Of a stretch of 64,000 bases of DNA, positions 1 to 9,828 are shown piece by piece; position 1 is the first letter of the stretch; each line of letters starts with the position of its first letter. This DNA comes from Paraburkholderia metrosideri (GTDB lineage Bacteria > Pseudomonadota > Gammaproteobacteria > Burkholderiales > Burkholderiaceae), in the NCBI RefSeq assembly GCF_904848625.1, contig NZ_CAJHCP010000012.1, positions 186,001 through 250,000 on the forward strand, written 5' to 3'. The notes under the pieces were generated by a model. That model ran no database searches. It was not told the DNA's origin and saw only the letters and a program-made list of their open reading frames with translations. A program made the position numbers and the translations under genes.

Positions 1-1
1 C

Positions 2-583
2 GGGCTCGATGCGAACCATTTGCCGTTCGAGGCGGAGGTGGTCGCCACGGGCAACGATGCGGCGGCGGCGGCCACGGATTCGACTCAAAGCCGCCTGATT
101 CTTCGGGCGCACGTTGCCCGCGCGAACCCCATCTGGCAGGAAGCCGCGACGAATCCTGACGCGCTCGTGATCTTTCAGGGACCCGCCGCCTACATTTCGC
201 CGACGTGGTATCCAAGCAAACACGACACGCATCGGCAGGTGCCTACCTATAACTACATGGTCGTGCATACGCATGGCCGGATCGTCGTGCGCGACGACGA
301 GTCGTTTGTGCGCGGCCTTGTCGCGAGACTCACCCGCAAGATGGAAGCCGGCGAAGCGGTGCCGTGGAAAATGGGCGACGCGCCTGCCGACTTCATCAAG
401 CAGATGCTCGGGGCGATTGTCGGGATCGAGATCGAAGTGACGCGACTGGTCGGCAAGTGGAAGCTGGGGCAAAACAAGGAAGCGGCTGACCGGCGTGGGG
501 CGGCGGAGACTTTGCTGGGCCGTTCCACCGATGAACAGCAGGCCGTGGGGCAGGCGATGCTGGATGCGCCCCCCGCGTTTTGA
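2..583 (+). CDS. PaiB-like FMN-binding negative transcriptional regulator (5' truncated)
   Basis: The reading frame is open from base 2 to the stop at 583, giving 193 residues. The true start lies left of the window: the first residues in frame read GLDANHLPF, which matches the internal N-terminal region of PaiB proteins, so the TTG at 20 is not a real start. The motif HANPIWQ and the stretch AYISPTWYPSK are typical of this FMN-binding split-barrel family (about 200-215 aa), whose Bacillus member PaiB is a negative regulator linked to sporulation and protease genes. In proteobacteria the role is poorly defined, and it may be a flavin or haem binding protein rather than a classical repressor. 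It is followed after 123 bp by copA, which has its own promoter, so the two are probably separate units. Confidence 0.85.
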   Translation, partial: GLDANHLPFEAEVVATGNDAAAAATDSTQSRLILRAHVARANPIWQEAATNPDALVIFQGPAAYISPTWYPSKHDTHRQVPTYNYMVVHTHGRIVVRDDESFVRGLVARLTRKMEAGEAVPWKMGDAPADFIKQMLGAIVGIEIEVTRLVGKWKLGQNKEAADRRGAAETLLGRSTDEQQAVGQAMLDAPPAF

Positions 584-633
584 GGTGAGGCATTCGTTGA
601 CAGGCTTGTCGGGGCTTGCCACCTAATCCGTCC

Positions 634-664
634 TTGACCTTCCCGTCATGGGAAGGTCGATACT
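634..664 (+). promoter_or_regulatory. CueR-type (MerR-family) copper promoter of copA
   Basis: A perfect dyad ACCTTCCC-N5-GGGAAGGT occupies 637-657. It lies between a -35 TTGACC (634-639) and a -10 like GATACT (659-664). The spacer is 19 bp, the long spacing that MerR-family activators correct by twisting the DNA. The half-site CCTTCC matches the known CueR operator of copA genes. The regulator gene itself is not in this window. Confidence 0.85.
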
Positions 665-706
665 GGATTCACGACACGGCCTGATGCCGTCGCGAGCCTT
701 ACTACC

Positions 707-3316
707 ATGACCGAACTTGCCCCCTCGCAGCGCCCCGCCGGCGCTGACATCCGTCAAAACCCTGCCCGTGCCGCGGAACTGGATATCGGCGGGATGACCT
801 GTGCGTCATGCGCGATGCGGGTGGAGAAAGCGCTGGCCAAGGTGCCGGGCGTCACGCGCGCGTCGGTCAATCTCGCCACGGAGCGGGCGCGCGTGGAAAG
901 CGACGTCGCCATCGATCCCGAAACACTCGCCAATGCGGTGCGCAAAGCGGGATATGAAGCCACGTTCCCGTTAAAAGTCGACCCCGCACCCGTCGATACC
1001 TCGCACACCGCAGAACTGGCGATTGGCGGCATGACCTGCGCGTCCTGCGCGACACGCGTCGAAAAGGCATTGGCGAAAGTCCCGGGGGTCGGAAGCGCAT
1101 CGGTGAATCTGGCGACCGAGACCGCCACCGTCACGCTGAGCGATTCGACTGCGGACACCGCCGCGCTGATCGCCGCCGTCAACAAAGCAGGCTACGAAGC
1201 AACCCGCATTGCGCCGCCTGACGCCAAGCCGTCCGCCGATACCGGCGCTCAAGCCGCGGCCACCCCCGCCGAACGCAAACGCTACGAGGCCCGCCGTGAC
1301 CTGGTCGCGGTACTGGTGTGTGCGGTCCTGACCTTGCCGCTGGTCGCGCCGATGGTCGGCGAATGGCTAGGGGTTCACGCGATGCTGCCGCCCTGGGTGC
1401 AATTCGCGCTCGCGTCGATCGTGCAGTTCGTCTTCGGCGCGCGCTTTTACCGCGCGGCCTACCGGGCGGTCCGCGCAGGAGCGGGCAACATGGACCTGCT
1501 GGTAGCGCTTGGCACGTCGGCCGCCTATGGCATCAGTGTCTATGAACTGCTGGGCCATCCGGGCGACATGATGCATCTGTATTTCGAGGCATCGGCGGTC
1601 GTGATTACGCTGGTGCGCTTCGGCAAGTGGCTCGAAGCGCGCGCCAAGCGTCAGACGACCGACGCCATCCGCGCGCTCAACGCGCTGCGTCCCGATCGCG
1701 CGCGGATTCGCATCGGTAACGACGAGCGCGATGTGCCGCTGGCGCAAGTGCGCGTCGGCACGGTGGTGATCGTGCGGCCCGGCGAGCGCGTGCCGGTCGA
1801 CGGCGCGGTGCTCGAAGGCCGCACGCATATCGACGAATCGCTGATCACCGGTGAAAGTCTGCCCGTGCCGAAGCAGCCGGCGGACGCGGTCACGGCCGGC
1901 TCGATCAATGGCGAGGGAGCGATCGCCGTCACGACCTCGGCCATCGGCGCGGAGACGACCCTCGCGCGGATCATCCGCCTGGTCGAAAGCGCGCAGGCGG
2001 AGAAAGCGCCGATCCAGCGGCTGGTGGATCGCGTCAGCGAAATCTTCGTGCCGGCGATTCTGGCGCTTGCCGCGCTGACCCTCGTTGGCTGGCTGATCGC
2101 CGGAGCGGGTGGCGAGACCGCGATTCTGAACGCGGTCGCGGTGCTGGTGATCGCCTGCCCATGCGCGCTCGGCCTTGCGACGCCGGCCGCCATCATGGCC
2201 GGCACCGGCGTGGCGGCCCGGCACGGCGTGCTGATCAAGGACGCCGAGGCGCTGGAAACGGCGCATCGGGTGAACATCGTCGCGTTCGACAAAACCGGCA
2301 CGCTGACGCTCGGCCAACCGTCGGTAACGGCATTCGAGCCGATTGGCGATATGGGCCGCGACGAGGCGCTCGGGTTGGCTGCGGCAGTGCAACGGCACAG
2401 CGATCATCCGTTGGCGCGGGCGGTGGTTAAAGCCTATGAAGCCAGACAGCCCGCCGCCGACGCCGCCCCGCACTCTCCCGCGCCAAACACCTCGGCCACC
2501 CGCGCCGTAGCGGGCCGAGGCGTCGAAGCGGACGTCAATGGCCGCACCCTCGCGCTCGGCAGCACGCGCTGGCTCAACGAACTCGATATCGCACTCCCCT
2601 CCGAATTCAGCGCACGTGCGCGCGAACTCGAAGCCGCGGGCAACACCGTCTCCTGGCTGATGCAGCGCAGCCCGGGGAAGCCCGCCGCACTTGCGCTAAT
2701 CGCTTTCGGCGACACGGTGAAACCCACCGCACGTGCAGCCATTGAGCGGCTCGCGCAAATGGGCATCAAGAGCGTGCTCATCACCGGCGACAACCACGGC
2801 AGCGCGGCGAGCGTCGCGAAAGCGCTCGGCATCGACGAATTCCACGCCGAAGTGCTGCCCGACGATAAAGCGCGCGTCATCCGCGATCTGAAAATCCGCT
2901 GTGCCGGCATCGTTGCGATGGCGGGTGATGGCATTAACGATGCGCCTGCGCTTGCCGCCGCCGACATCGGCATCGCGATGGCAACGGGCACCGATGTCGC
3001 GATGCACGCAGCGGGCATTACGCTGATGCGCGGCGATCCGGCGCTGGTGGCGGACGCCATCGATATTTCCCGCAAGACCTGGCGCAAGATCCAGCAGAAC
3101 CTGTTCTGGGCGTTTGTCTACAACCTGATTGGCATTCCGCTTGCCGCATTCGGCTTGCTGAATCCGATGCTGGCCGGCGCGGCGATGGCGTTTTCGAGCG
3201 TCAGCGTCGTGACGAATGCGTTGCTGCTGCGCACCTGGCGTGGTGCGCATCGACCGTCCGCGCGTGCGGCGCGGCGGCTGCCTGTTGAACCCGATGCGGA
3301 GCTGCGGGCCGACTGA
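707..3316 (+). CDS. copA: Cu(+)-exporting P1B-type ATPase
   Basis: The 869-residue protein pumps Cu(I) (or Ag(I)) from the cytoplasm across the inner membrane. Two N-terminal heavy-metal-associated domains each carry GMTCASC (Cys 32/35 and 111/114). Then come the membrane helices, an actuator domain with TGES (about 381-384), the transport-site motif CPC (484-486), the phosphorylation motif DKTGT with Asp 528, the SDHPLA motif (about 565-570) and the GDGINDAP hinge near 735. All catalytic motifs are intact. The ATG at 707 starts right before the first metal-binding domain and lies about 40 bp downstream of the CueR-type promoter, so copper induction is expected. The P1B-1 pattern (CPC with two HMA domains) supports Cu/Ag over Zn/Cd. 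Confidence 0.95.
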   Translation: MTELAPSQRPAGADIRQNPARAAELDIGGMTCASCAMRVEKALAKVPGVTRASVNLATERARVESDVAIDPETLANAVRKAGYEATFPLKVDPAPVDTSHTAELAIGGMTCASCATRVEKALAKVPGVGSASVNLATETATVTLSDSTADTAALIAAVNKAGYEATRIAPPDAKPSADTGAQAAATPAERKRYEARRDLVAVLVCAVLTLPLVAPMVGEWLGVHAMLPPWVQFALASIVQFVFGARFYRAAYRAVRAGAGNMDLLVALGTSAAYGISVYELLGHPGDMMHLYFEASAVVITLVRFGKWLEARAKRQTTDAIRALNALRPDRARIRIGNDERDVPLAQVRVGTVVIVRPGERVPVDGAVLEGRTHIDESLITGESLPVPKQPADAVTAGSINGEGAIAVTTSAIGAETTLARIIRLVESAQAEKAPIQRLVDRVSEIFVPAILALAALTLVGWLIAGAGGETAILNAVAVLVIACPCALGLATPAAIMAGTGVAARHGVLIKDAEALETAHRVNIVAFDKTGTLTLGQPSVTAFEPIGDMGRDEALGLAAAVQRHSDHPLARAVVKAYEARQPAADAAPHSPAPNTSATRAVAGRGVEADVNGRTLALGSTRWLNELDIALPSEFSARARELEAAGNTVSWLMQRSPGKPAALALIAFGDTVKPTARAAIERLAQMGIKSVLITGDNHGSAASVAKALGIDEFHAEVLPDDKARVIRDLKIRCAGIVAMAGDGINDAPALAAADIGIAMATGTDVAMHAAGITLMRGDPALVADAIDISRKTWRKIQQNLFWAFVYNLIGIPLAAFGLLNPMLAGAAMAFSSVSVVTNALLLRTWRGAHRPSARAARRLPVEPDAELRAD

Positions 3317-3494
3317 TGTCGCCCGAAATCCGTTCAACGCGTTCTGACGATGCGCTTTCCTGCCGCCTTTTCTCCTCAGCCTCGACACGTTGAGAAAGCC
3401 GTTCAGTGACCGCGATGGCCCGAACGGCGATCACCTTGCGCCGCGCCATTCGACAACTCGCGGGTAACGTGGGTTTGGACCTCGCTTACAGAAG

Positions 3495-4676
3495 TTATGC
3501 AGCGCCGTCCCGCTGGGCCAGTTCAGGCTCGCCGCCGATCGCCTCACCCGCTGGCGCCGCAATAGGTAAGCCGCGGCCGCGTCGCCGGATCCGCCCGATC
3601 AGCTCGCGCGCCAGCCGCTTTCCGCGCACCGCCAGCATGCCCCATTCGCTATTGACCGTCTGAATGGTCCATGCCGTCGCGATGTTCCCGCGTCCCCAGA
3701 ACGCCTTGAACCGTTCGCCGCCCACGCCGAAGTCGAGATCGTAGCGTTGCTCGAACGACCATTTGACGGCGTGCTCCCACGCGATCGACCCTACACAGAA
3801 CTTGCCATACCGTGCGTCGAAGCCCGAAATGATCGCGCTCGCGCACAGATCGCCCACGCCCAGAATTGCTGCGGCCACCGGCGCCTCGTTCAGGCTGACA
3901 ACAATCAGCCGCCCGACCGGTGGCACGTCGGTCGAACTGACCAGGTGCACCAGAAAATTGCGGAAACTGGCTGAGTTCAGCCATTCGCCCTGCTTGCCGA
4001 CCCGTTCGCCCCAACCGCGTTTGCATTCGAGCATCCAGTCGATCACCGACGCGGCCTCGTCGCGAGCGCTCGCGTCCACCATTCGTACGGCGAGCCGCCC
4101 TTCCTTGGCGAAGCGCCGTTCAGCCGCCCCCGGCTTCTTGCCGAACAATGTGCCGAGCGTGCTGCAGTACTGTTCCCACGAGGTTTCATCGCGAAGCCTC
4201 GCGACGACCCACGTATTGGACTCCGAGAATACGACGCGCGTCTCCTTCGACACGAGGCGGTACAAGTCGCCATCTTCTTTCATGCAAGGCATGTGCACGA
4301 AGTCCGCGCCGCAACGCTGGCGCGCCGCGTCCCACGCGCCGTCGATCAGCTCCGGCGCCGCAGGGCCGTCTTCGACCAGGACGCTCGAATAGTCGTAGCC
4401 GACCGGGCTGAGCGGCACGATGTAAGTCCATAGCAGCCGCTTATAGCTGATGAGCGGCCAGACCATCGCGAGACGCCCGTCAGCATCGCGGCTGACGATG
4501 CAGCGCAGTTGCCTGCCTTGCGGTTTGGCGACCTCCTGCCAGGACAGCCAGCAGAAACTGAACGACTGGTGGTAGAACCCGTGCGCCCGCAACCAGAGTG
4601 CGTCCCAGTCGGACTGCAAAGCGCGGAATCCGGCTTCGTCGCTGACGATCTCGAATCGTGATGCAGTGTCTGTCAT
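3495..4676 (-). CDS. CelD/BcsL-like GNAT-superfamily acetyltransferase
   Basis: This 393-residue cytoplasmic protein looks like the CelD/FemAB-like branch of the GNAT fold. The N-terminal part has the WDALW and HQSFSFCWLSW segments common in these proteins, and the C-terminal half carries the acetyl-transfer domain, with a DLDFGVGGERFKAFWG stretch typical of the family. Members are often linked to cellulose, exopolysaccharide or cell-envelope biosynthesis. No such genes are next to it here, so the acceptor substrate is unknown. It is convergent with copA (178-bp gap without a clear terminator). The start at 4676 gives an N-terminus beginning directly with the conserved fold. Confidence 0.7.
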   Translation of the reverse strand: MTDTASRFEIVSDEAGFRALQSDWDALWLRAHGFYHQSFSFCWLSWQEVAKPQGRQLRCIVSRDADGRLAMVWPLISYKRLLWTYIVPLSPVGYDYSSVLVEDGPAAPELIDGAWDAARQRCGADFVHMPCMKEDGDLYRLVSKETRVVFSESNTWVVARLRDETSWEQYCSTLGTLFGKKPGAAERRFAKEGRLAVRMVDASARDEAASVIDWMLECKRGWGERVGKQGEWLNSASFRNFLVHLVSSTDVPPVGRLIVVSLNEAPVAAAILGVGDLCASAIISGFDARYGKFCVGSIAWEHAVKWSFEQRYDLDFGVGGERFKAFWGRGNIATAWTIQTVNSEWGMLAVRGKRLARELIGRIRRRGRGLPIAAPAGEAIGGEPELAQRDGAA

Positions 4677-5164
4677 ATCGCTTCCCCGGGCGGGTCAGGT
4701 TTGCCGTGGCGGGACGGGCACGTCTTATGCGGTCCGGCACGGCATGCGTTGCGGCGGAATCGAGCATGCAATGTCGGTCGGGCATGCACTGTGCGGTGAC
4801 GCACAGTGACGGGTTCCTCCGGAGGCGCTCTCAGGATTCGGACGAAAACGTACGCCATTTCCCCGCCAAGCCTTACTGGGAAGCGACGAGGCCTTCCCGC
4901 AAAACGGCACGCAAAATGTCGTCAGCCTCGACTGGTTGACCAAGCCGGTCCTAAGCGTGGCAGAACGCCGTCTGGAGCGCGTTATCGTCGCGCACGCGGC
5001 AAGCAGGCGGGGACCCGCCGGGTACGCCGCGCGTGAAATCACACACGCGCAGTCCGAGCCGCAGTGGAAATCGCGAACGCGGTCGCGATAGCAAAAGTAG
5101 ACACCCTCGCCAAACATTCCACCCGCCAGAACCCCGCGCCGATGGCTACCCGCTTTCAGGCCGC
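4677..5164. other. Gene-free stretch between acetyltransferase and MCP gene
   Basis: I see no credible gene here. The open frames on both strands are rich in Arg, Cys and Ser and lack ribosome sites. The stretch presumably holds the promoter of the minus-strand acetyltransferase. The only recognisable signal is the flagellar-type promoter just to its right. Confidence 0.5.
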
Positions 5165-5192
5165 TAAAGCCAACCGCCGACACAGCCGTTAA
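5165..5192 (+). promoter_or_regulatory. Sigma-28 (FliA)-type promoter of MCP gene
   Basis: TAAA (5165-5168), 16 bases, then GCCGTTAA (5185-5192). The E. coli chemotaxis consensus is TAAA-N15-GCCGATAA. The extra spacer base also occurs in the promoter of the Aer-like MCP near 52.25 kb, so it may be the local norm. It lies 72 bp before the chosen ATG. Confidence 0.65.
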
Positions 5193-5264
5193 CCAGTCAC
5201 CGACGCCCGCCATGCACACCATGGCCCGCATCTCCGCCAGTCCCTCTTTATTCCGCGATTGCCA

Positions 5265-7250
5265 ATGGATTTTCTCTCTCTGCGCCGCGCCAGCGTTGGC
5301 GCCAGGCTCGCCATCCTTTCGTGCGTGCTGATGGCATTGATCTTCGCCACCTTCACGTGGGCGCTCACCCGTTCCGCCGGCAACCAGGTCCGCGATCAGG
5401 TGCTTGAACAGATCGCCGAAAAGGACCGCTCGATCGCCGCCATGATCACGCTCTTCGACAAGGCGTTATCGGCAGAAGTGGACCGCTCGATGTCGCTGTT
5501 CGCGAGCTTCCTGCCCACCGATTACACGCTCGACGACACGCAGAAAGTCGACATCGGCGGGGTCGCGACGCCCACCATCAAGGCCGGCGACAAAGTCCTC
5601 AACCTGGACTTCACGATCCCCGACCAGTTTCTCGAACGCAGCGGCGCGGTGGCCACGGTGTTCGCACGCAATGGTGACGATTTTGTACGCGTGACCACAT
5701 CGCTGAAAAAACAGGACGGCACCCGCGCAATCGGCACGCTGCTCGACCGCCATGCACCGGCTTACGCGCGGCTGCTGGCGAACCGCTCCTACACAGGACT
5801 TGCCGCGCTGTTTGGCAAACGTTTGATTACGCAATATCGGCCGATTACCGACGCGGGCGGCCACGTCATCGGTGCGCTGTTCGTCGGCGTGAATGTCGAC
5901 AAAGAGATTCAATCGGTCGAAGACGGCATCCGCAATCTGAAGATCGGCGATAGCGGTTACTACTTCGTCGTGGACGCGTCGAAGGGGGCGGACCGCGGCA
6001 AGCTGATCGTCCACCCGGCTGCAGCGGGCCAGAAGGCGGATGACGCGAACGCGCCGTATCAGCAGATGCTCGATATGAAGCAGGGCGAGCTCGACTACCG
6101 TTCCGCCGATGCCACGCTTAACGAGACCGACTCGCGCGACAAGTTCGTGTCGTTCGTCACCGTGCCGGAATGGCAATGGCTGGTAGGCGGCATCGCGCCG
6201 CGCGACGAAGTGCTGGCCGACGTCGTCAAGACGCGCAATCAGTTCCTGCTGCTGGGATTCGCGCTGGTCGGCGTCTTTGCGGTCCTGTTCCTGATTGCGG
6301 TTCGGCGTCTCGTCAGCCGTCCGCTCGATGAAGCCGTCAACGCGTCCGAGCGCTTTGCGGCGGGCGATCTGTCCGTGCGCGTGGCTCAGGGCCGCAACGC
6401 GGGCGGCAGTGCGCACACCGATGAAATCGGCCGTCTGATGCAATCGATCGACGGCATCGGCGAGGGCTTGGCGCGCATCGTTTCGCAAGTGCGCAACGCA
6501 TCGGCGGATATGTCGCACGGGACGGAAAAGATCGCCGCCGGCAGCGGCCACATCGCCGCGCGAATCGCCACCCAGGCGAGCAGCCTGGAGGAAACGGCGG
6601 CGAGTATGGAGCAGATCACGTCGACCGTGCAACAGAACGCAGACAACGCGACCCAGGCCAACACGCTCGTCACCCGCGCCGCCGACGCCGCGCTCGAAGG
6701 CGGCCATGCGGTTGAGCGCGTGGTGTCGACGATGGGCGAGATCAGCCGTTCGTCGCAGAAGATCGCCGAGATCACCACGGTGATTGAAGGGATCGCCTTC
6801 CAGACCAACATCCTCGCGCTGAATGCCGCCGTCGAAGCCGCCCGCGCGGGCGAGCATGGCAAGGGCTTTGCGGTGGTGGCATCGGAAGTGCGCGCGCTGG
6901 CGCAGCGCAGCGCGGCGGCGGTGAAGGAGATCGAGAGCCTGATCGCGACGTCGACGGCAACCGTCGAAAGCGGCTTCAAGATTGCCGAACATGCCCGCTC
7001 GACCATGCAGGGCATCGTCGAGCAGGTCGGTCAGGTGCGCGCGATCATGGGCGAGATCAATGTCGCGTCACGCGAGCAATCGGGCGGCATCGAGCAGATC
7101 AACCTCGCGGTCACGCAGATCGGCGAGGCCACTCAGCAAAACGCGACGATGGTCGGTGAAGCAGAACTCGCGGCGGCTGAATTGCGCGACCAGGCGGCGC
7201 GTCTCGCGCAGGTCGTCCGCGTGTTCAAGCTCGGCAACGAGCGCGGTTGA
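5265..7250 (+). CDS. Methyl-accepting chemotaxis protein with Cache sensor domain
   Basis: A 661-residue transmembrane chemoreceptor that signals through CheW/CheA to the flagellar motor. After a short basic N-terminus there is a first membrane segment (about residues 15-35). A periplasmic Cache-type domain follows (about 40-320, with the [10 protein letters not shown] and GALFVGVN motifs of single/double Cache sensors), then a second membrane segment (about 325-345), a HAMP domain, and a long cytoplasmic coiled coil. The signalling tip reads [20 protein letters not shown] and is intact. The ligand is unknown; Cache receptors often bind organic acids or amino acids. ATG 5265 is preferred to the TTG two codons upstream. 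Neither has a strong ribosome site. Confidence 0.9.
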   Translation: MDFLSLRRASVGARLAILSCVLMALIFATFTWALTRSAGNQVRDQVLEQIAEKDRSIAAMITLFDKALSAEVDRSMSLFASFLPTDYTLDDTQKVDIGGVATPTIKAGDKVLNLDFTIPDQFLERSGAVATVFARNGDDFVRVTTSLKKQDGTRAIGTLLDRHAPAYARLLANRSYTGLAALFGKRLITQYRPITDAGGHVIGALFVGVNVDKEIQSVEDGIRNLKIGDSGYYFVVDASKGADRGKLIVHPAAAGQKADDANAPYQQMLDMKQGELDYRSADATLNETDSRDKFVSFVTVPEWQWLVGGIAPRDEVLADVVKTRNQFLLLGFALVGVFAVLFLIAVRRLVSRPLDEAVNASERFAAGDLSVRVAQGRNAGGSAHTDEIGRLMQSIDGIGEGLARIVSQVRNASADMSHGTEKIAAGSGHIAARIATQASSLEETAASMEQITSTVQQNADNATQANTLVTRAADAALEGGHAVERVVSTMGEISRSSQKIAEITTVIEGIAFQTNILALNAAVEAARAGEHGKGFAVVASEVRALAQRSAAAVKEIESLIATSTATVESGFKIAEHARSTMQGIVEQVGQVRAIMGEINVASREQSGGIEQINLAVTQIGEATQQNATMVGEAELAAAELRDQAARLAQVVRVFKLGNERG

Positions 7251-7251
7251 T

Positions 7252-7275
7252 TCGTGCAGTCGTGCAGTCGTGCAG
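7252..7275 (+). repeat. Three tandem copies of an 8-bp unit
   Basis: TCGTGCAG is repeated three times without interruption, starting 2 bp after the stop codon of the MCP gene. It is too short to assign a function and may be slippage-prone. Confidence 0.7.
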
Positions 7276-7357
7276 GGCGGTGATGGCGCGGTGAAACCGG
7301 GCGTGCCACCACCGGCTGTGAAGTTGCCGCTCTGTTTATTGGTCCGCGTGGGTCATG

Positions 7358-8020
7358 TCAGAACTCGACATCCAGTTCGTCGATCTCCTCCGCTTCCTGC
7401 TGCGCGTCGGCGATCCATTCCTGCATCTCGGGCAACGCCATGATCCGCTGTCCGTATTCGACGATCTCCGGATCGAGCTTCACATCGTAGGTGACGAAAC
7501 GCGTCACCACCGGCGCGTACATCGCGTCCGCCGCCGTCCGTTCGCCGAACAGGAACGGGCCGCCGTACTGCTTCAGACAATCCCCCCAGATCGCCACGAT
7601 CCGGTCGATATCGGATTGCGCGCGCGCCCATACCTTGAAGCCCGGAAAGTGCGCCTTCAGATTCATCGGCAACGCCGAGCGCAGCGAACCGAAGCCCGAG
7701 TGCATCTCGCCGCAGATCGACCGGCAATGCGCTCGTGCGCGAATGTCTGTCGGCAATAGCGCCGCCTCCGGCTTCAATTCGTTCAGATATTCCGCGATCG
7801 CCAAGGTGTCCCAGATCTTGATGTCATCGTGAACGAGGCACGGCACCAGAATCGACGGCGACAGCAGCAGCAATTCGGCGCGTGCGGCGGGGTCATCGAT
7901 CGGCATCACGATTTCGTCGAAAGGCAGACCGCTGAACTTCGTCAACAGCCAGCCGCGCAGCGACCAGGACGAATAATTCTTGCTGCTGATCGTGAGCGTG
8001 GTGTGCGTGTTATTCGCCAT
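7358..8020 (-). CDS. Glutathione S-transferase family protein
   Basis: The 220-residue cytosolic protein has a thioredoxin-fold N-terminal half containing NYSSWSLRGWL, the site where the catalytic Ser/Tyr binds glutathione, followed by the LVHDD and WDTLAIAEYL segments of the glutathione site. The C-terminal half is the helical domain. The start is placed at ATG 8020: it is preceded by GGAGGAG seven bases upstream, while the 38 upstream in-frame codons look non-coding. The substrate is unknown; GSTs of this branch are usually general detoxification or isomerase enzymes. It is divergent from phaZ, sharing a 218-bp gap. Confidence 0.88.
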   Translation of the reverse strand: MANNTHTTLTISSKNYSSWSLRGWLLTKFSGLPFDEIVMPIDDPAARAELLLLSPSILVPCLVHDDIKIWDTLAIAEYLNELKPEAALLPTDIRARAHCRSICGEMHSGFGSLRSALPMNLKAHFPGFKVWARAQSDIDRIVAIWGDCLKQYGGPFLFGERTAADAMYAPVVTRFVTYDVKLDPEIVEYGQRIMALPEMQEWIADAQQEAEEIDELDVEF

Positions 8021-8181
8021 ACGTTTCTCCTCCAGATGAGGCGTTCGGCTGACGCCTGACAGCCGCCATGCACGCTGCCGTGCGCGAACGCACCAAAGCG
8101 CGGCAATTCCGGCCCGTTCGACTGACGCGCGCAAATGCTATGCCAACGTGCAGGAACGCTGTATCAGTGCGTATGCATGCT

Positions 8182-8196
8182 TGGCACATGACTTGC
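8182..8196 (+). promoter_or_regulatory. Sigma-54 promoter of phaZ
   Basis: TGGCAC-N5-TTGC fits the RpoN consensus at every core position, with GG and GC exactly 12 bases apart. Transcription should begin near 8208, leaving about 30 bases before the phaZ ATG at 8239. About 100 bp upstream are the inverted repeats GCAC-N6-GTGC (8070-8083) and GTGCG-N4-CGCAC (8080-8093), which could be an enhancer site for a sigma-54 activator. That last point is inference. Confidence 0.8.
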
Positions 8197-8238
8197 CTAT
8201 GTTTGGGCTCCTTCCTTTCCTGCACTCGTGCGAAGGTT

Positions 8239-9735
8239 ATGAACCTGTTCGCATACCCCGCCTTTCAGGCGTTCGCCGATATGATGCTGCCGCTGCGGCA
8301 CAGCGCGGCGCTGATGAATCATTCGCTCGATGCGTGGCCCGCGTTGGCCGACACGCCGCATGGACGCTCAATCCGTGCGTCCTGCGAGTTATTGACGCTG
8401 GCCGGGCTGACGCCCGTGCGGCCGCCGTTCGGTATCGATAGCGTGGTGAGCGAGGGCAAGCCGGTGGCGATTGTCGAAGAGATCGCCGCGCATACGCCGT
8501 TCTGTTCGCTGTTGCATTTCCGTAAAACGACCGCGCCGTCCACGCCGCAACCGCGCGTACTCGTCATCGCGCCGATGTCCGGCCACTTCGCCACGCTGCT
8601 GCGCGGTACCGTGCGCACGATGCTCGCCGAACACGACGTGTACATCACCGACTGGCACAACCCGCGCGATGTGCCGCTCAGTCAGGGCCGCTTCGGCTTC
8701 AACGAATTCGTGCAGCACGTGATCGACTTCACGGAGAAGATCGGGCCCGGCGCGCACCTGCTGGCGGTGTGTCAGCCGACCGTGGCCGCGCTGGCCGCCG
8801 TCGCACTGATGGCCGCCGAAGATCATCCCGCGCAACCTGCCAGCATGACGCTGATGGCCGGGCCGCTCGATACCCGGATCAATCCGACACGCGTCAATGA
8901 ACTGGCGAAGAGCAAACCGCTCGAGTGGTTCGAGCGGAATCTGATCAGCGCGGTGCCATTCGGCTTTGCGGGTGCGCATCGGCGGGTGTATCCGGGCTTC
9001 GTGCAATTGACCGCGTTCATGGCGATGAATCTGAACCGCCACATCGATTCGTTCGAGACGATGTACTACGAGCGCGCCAAGGGCGATCCCGCGAAAGCCG
9101 ACACGATTCACACGTTCTACGAAGAATATTTCGCGACGATGGATCTGACCGCCGACTTCTACCTCGAAACTGTCGATACGGTTTTTCAGCGGCACGCGCT
9201 GCCGCTGCATGAGCTCGAAGTGGAAGGGCATCTCGTCGAGCCATCGAAAATAAGGCGCACCGCGTTGCTGACCGTCGAAGGCGAGAAAGACGACATCTGC
9301 GCAGTCGGACAGACGCTCGCCGCGCAGGATATGTGCGACAAGCTCCGGCCTTATCTGAAGACGCATCACGTGCAAACCGGTGTCGGGCACTACGGCGTGT
9401 TCAACGGACGACGTTGGGAACGGCAGATCTATCCGCGCGTACGCGCCGTGATTTACGACAACGAACCACGCGCCGTGCTGGTCAGTTCGCGAGCCCGGAC
9501 GATACAGCCGGTGTCCATGCCGGTGGCTGTCGCTGCCGAGGTTGCGCCTGCGGCGCCGGCCGCTGCTGCGGTGGTCGAGGTGGTGGTGGAAACGTCGTCA
9601 AGCGCGGCTGGATCGAAGAATGGCGCCGCCGGGGTTGAATCCAGCGGCGACGGCAACGGCAGCGGCACCGCTACCGCGACAACCCGGCACAAAACAACCC
9701 GAGCTTCGCGCAGAAGGCCACCAGCGGCGCAATGA
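8239..9735 (+). CDS. phaZ: Intracellular poly(3-hydroxyalkanoate) depolymerase
   Basis: This 498-residue enzyme mobilises stored PHB granules to 3-hydroxybutyrate oligomers. It has the PhaZ alpha/beta-hydrolase features: MSGHFATLLRGTV, the DWHNPRDVP stretch, and a lipase-box equivalent VCQPTVAAL in which Cys 178 is the nucleophile, as in the intracellular PhaZ1 of Cupriavidus. Likely Asp and His partners lie in GEKDDICAVGQT and GVGHYGVFNGRRW. After about residue 415 there is an Ala/Val/Ser-rich tail ending in a basic stretch, which is not part of the core fold. ATG 8239 is chosen because it lies downstream of the sigma-54 promoter; longer in-frame starts would precede the transcript. Confidence 0.92.
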   Translation: MNLFAYPAFQAFADMMLPLRHSAALMNHSLDAWPALADTPHGRSIRASCELLTLAGLTPVRPPFGIDSVVSEGKPVAIVEEIAAHTPFCSLLHFRKTTAPSTPQPRVLVIAPMSGHFATLLRGTVRTMLAEHDVYITDWHNPRDVPLSQGRFGFNEFVQHVIDFTEKIGPGAHLLAVCQPTVAALAAVALMAAEDHPAQPASMTLMAGPLDTRINPTRVNELAKSKPLEWFERNLISAVPFGFAGAHRRVYPGFVQLTAFMAMNLNRHIDSFETMYYERAKGDPAKADTIHTFYEEYFATMDLTADFYLETVDTVFQRHALPLHELEVEGHLVEPSKIRRTALLTVEGEKDDICAVGQTLAAQDMCDKLRPYLKTHHVQTGVGHYGVFNGRRWERQIYPRVRAVIYDNEPRAVLVSSRARTIQPVSMPVAVAAEVAPAAPAAAAVVEVVVETSSSAAGSKNGAAGVESSGDGNGSGTATATTRHKTTRASRRRPPAAQ

Positions 9736-9828
9736 GCTCGCTCGACTTCAACGAACGCGGGGCGGATTCGCGCCGCGCTCGCTGAACAGGCTTGATCGCA
9801 TGTCGAGCCGCGCCGCTCTACGTCCGCG

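Noticed and set aside
4725-5231. 168-codon minus-strand frame in the gap before the MCP
   Set aside because: Cys/Arg/Ser-rich, no ribosome site, overlaps the FliA-type promoter.
5466-6992. 508-codon minus-strand frame inside the first MCP
   Set aside because: Shadow frame; the MCP reading has intact signalling motifs.
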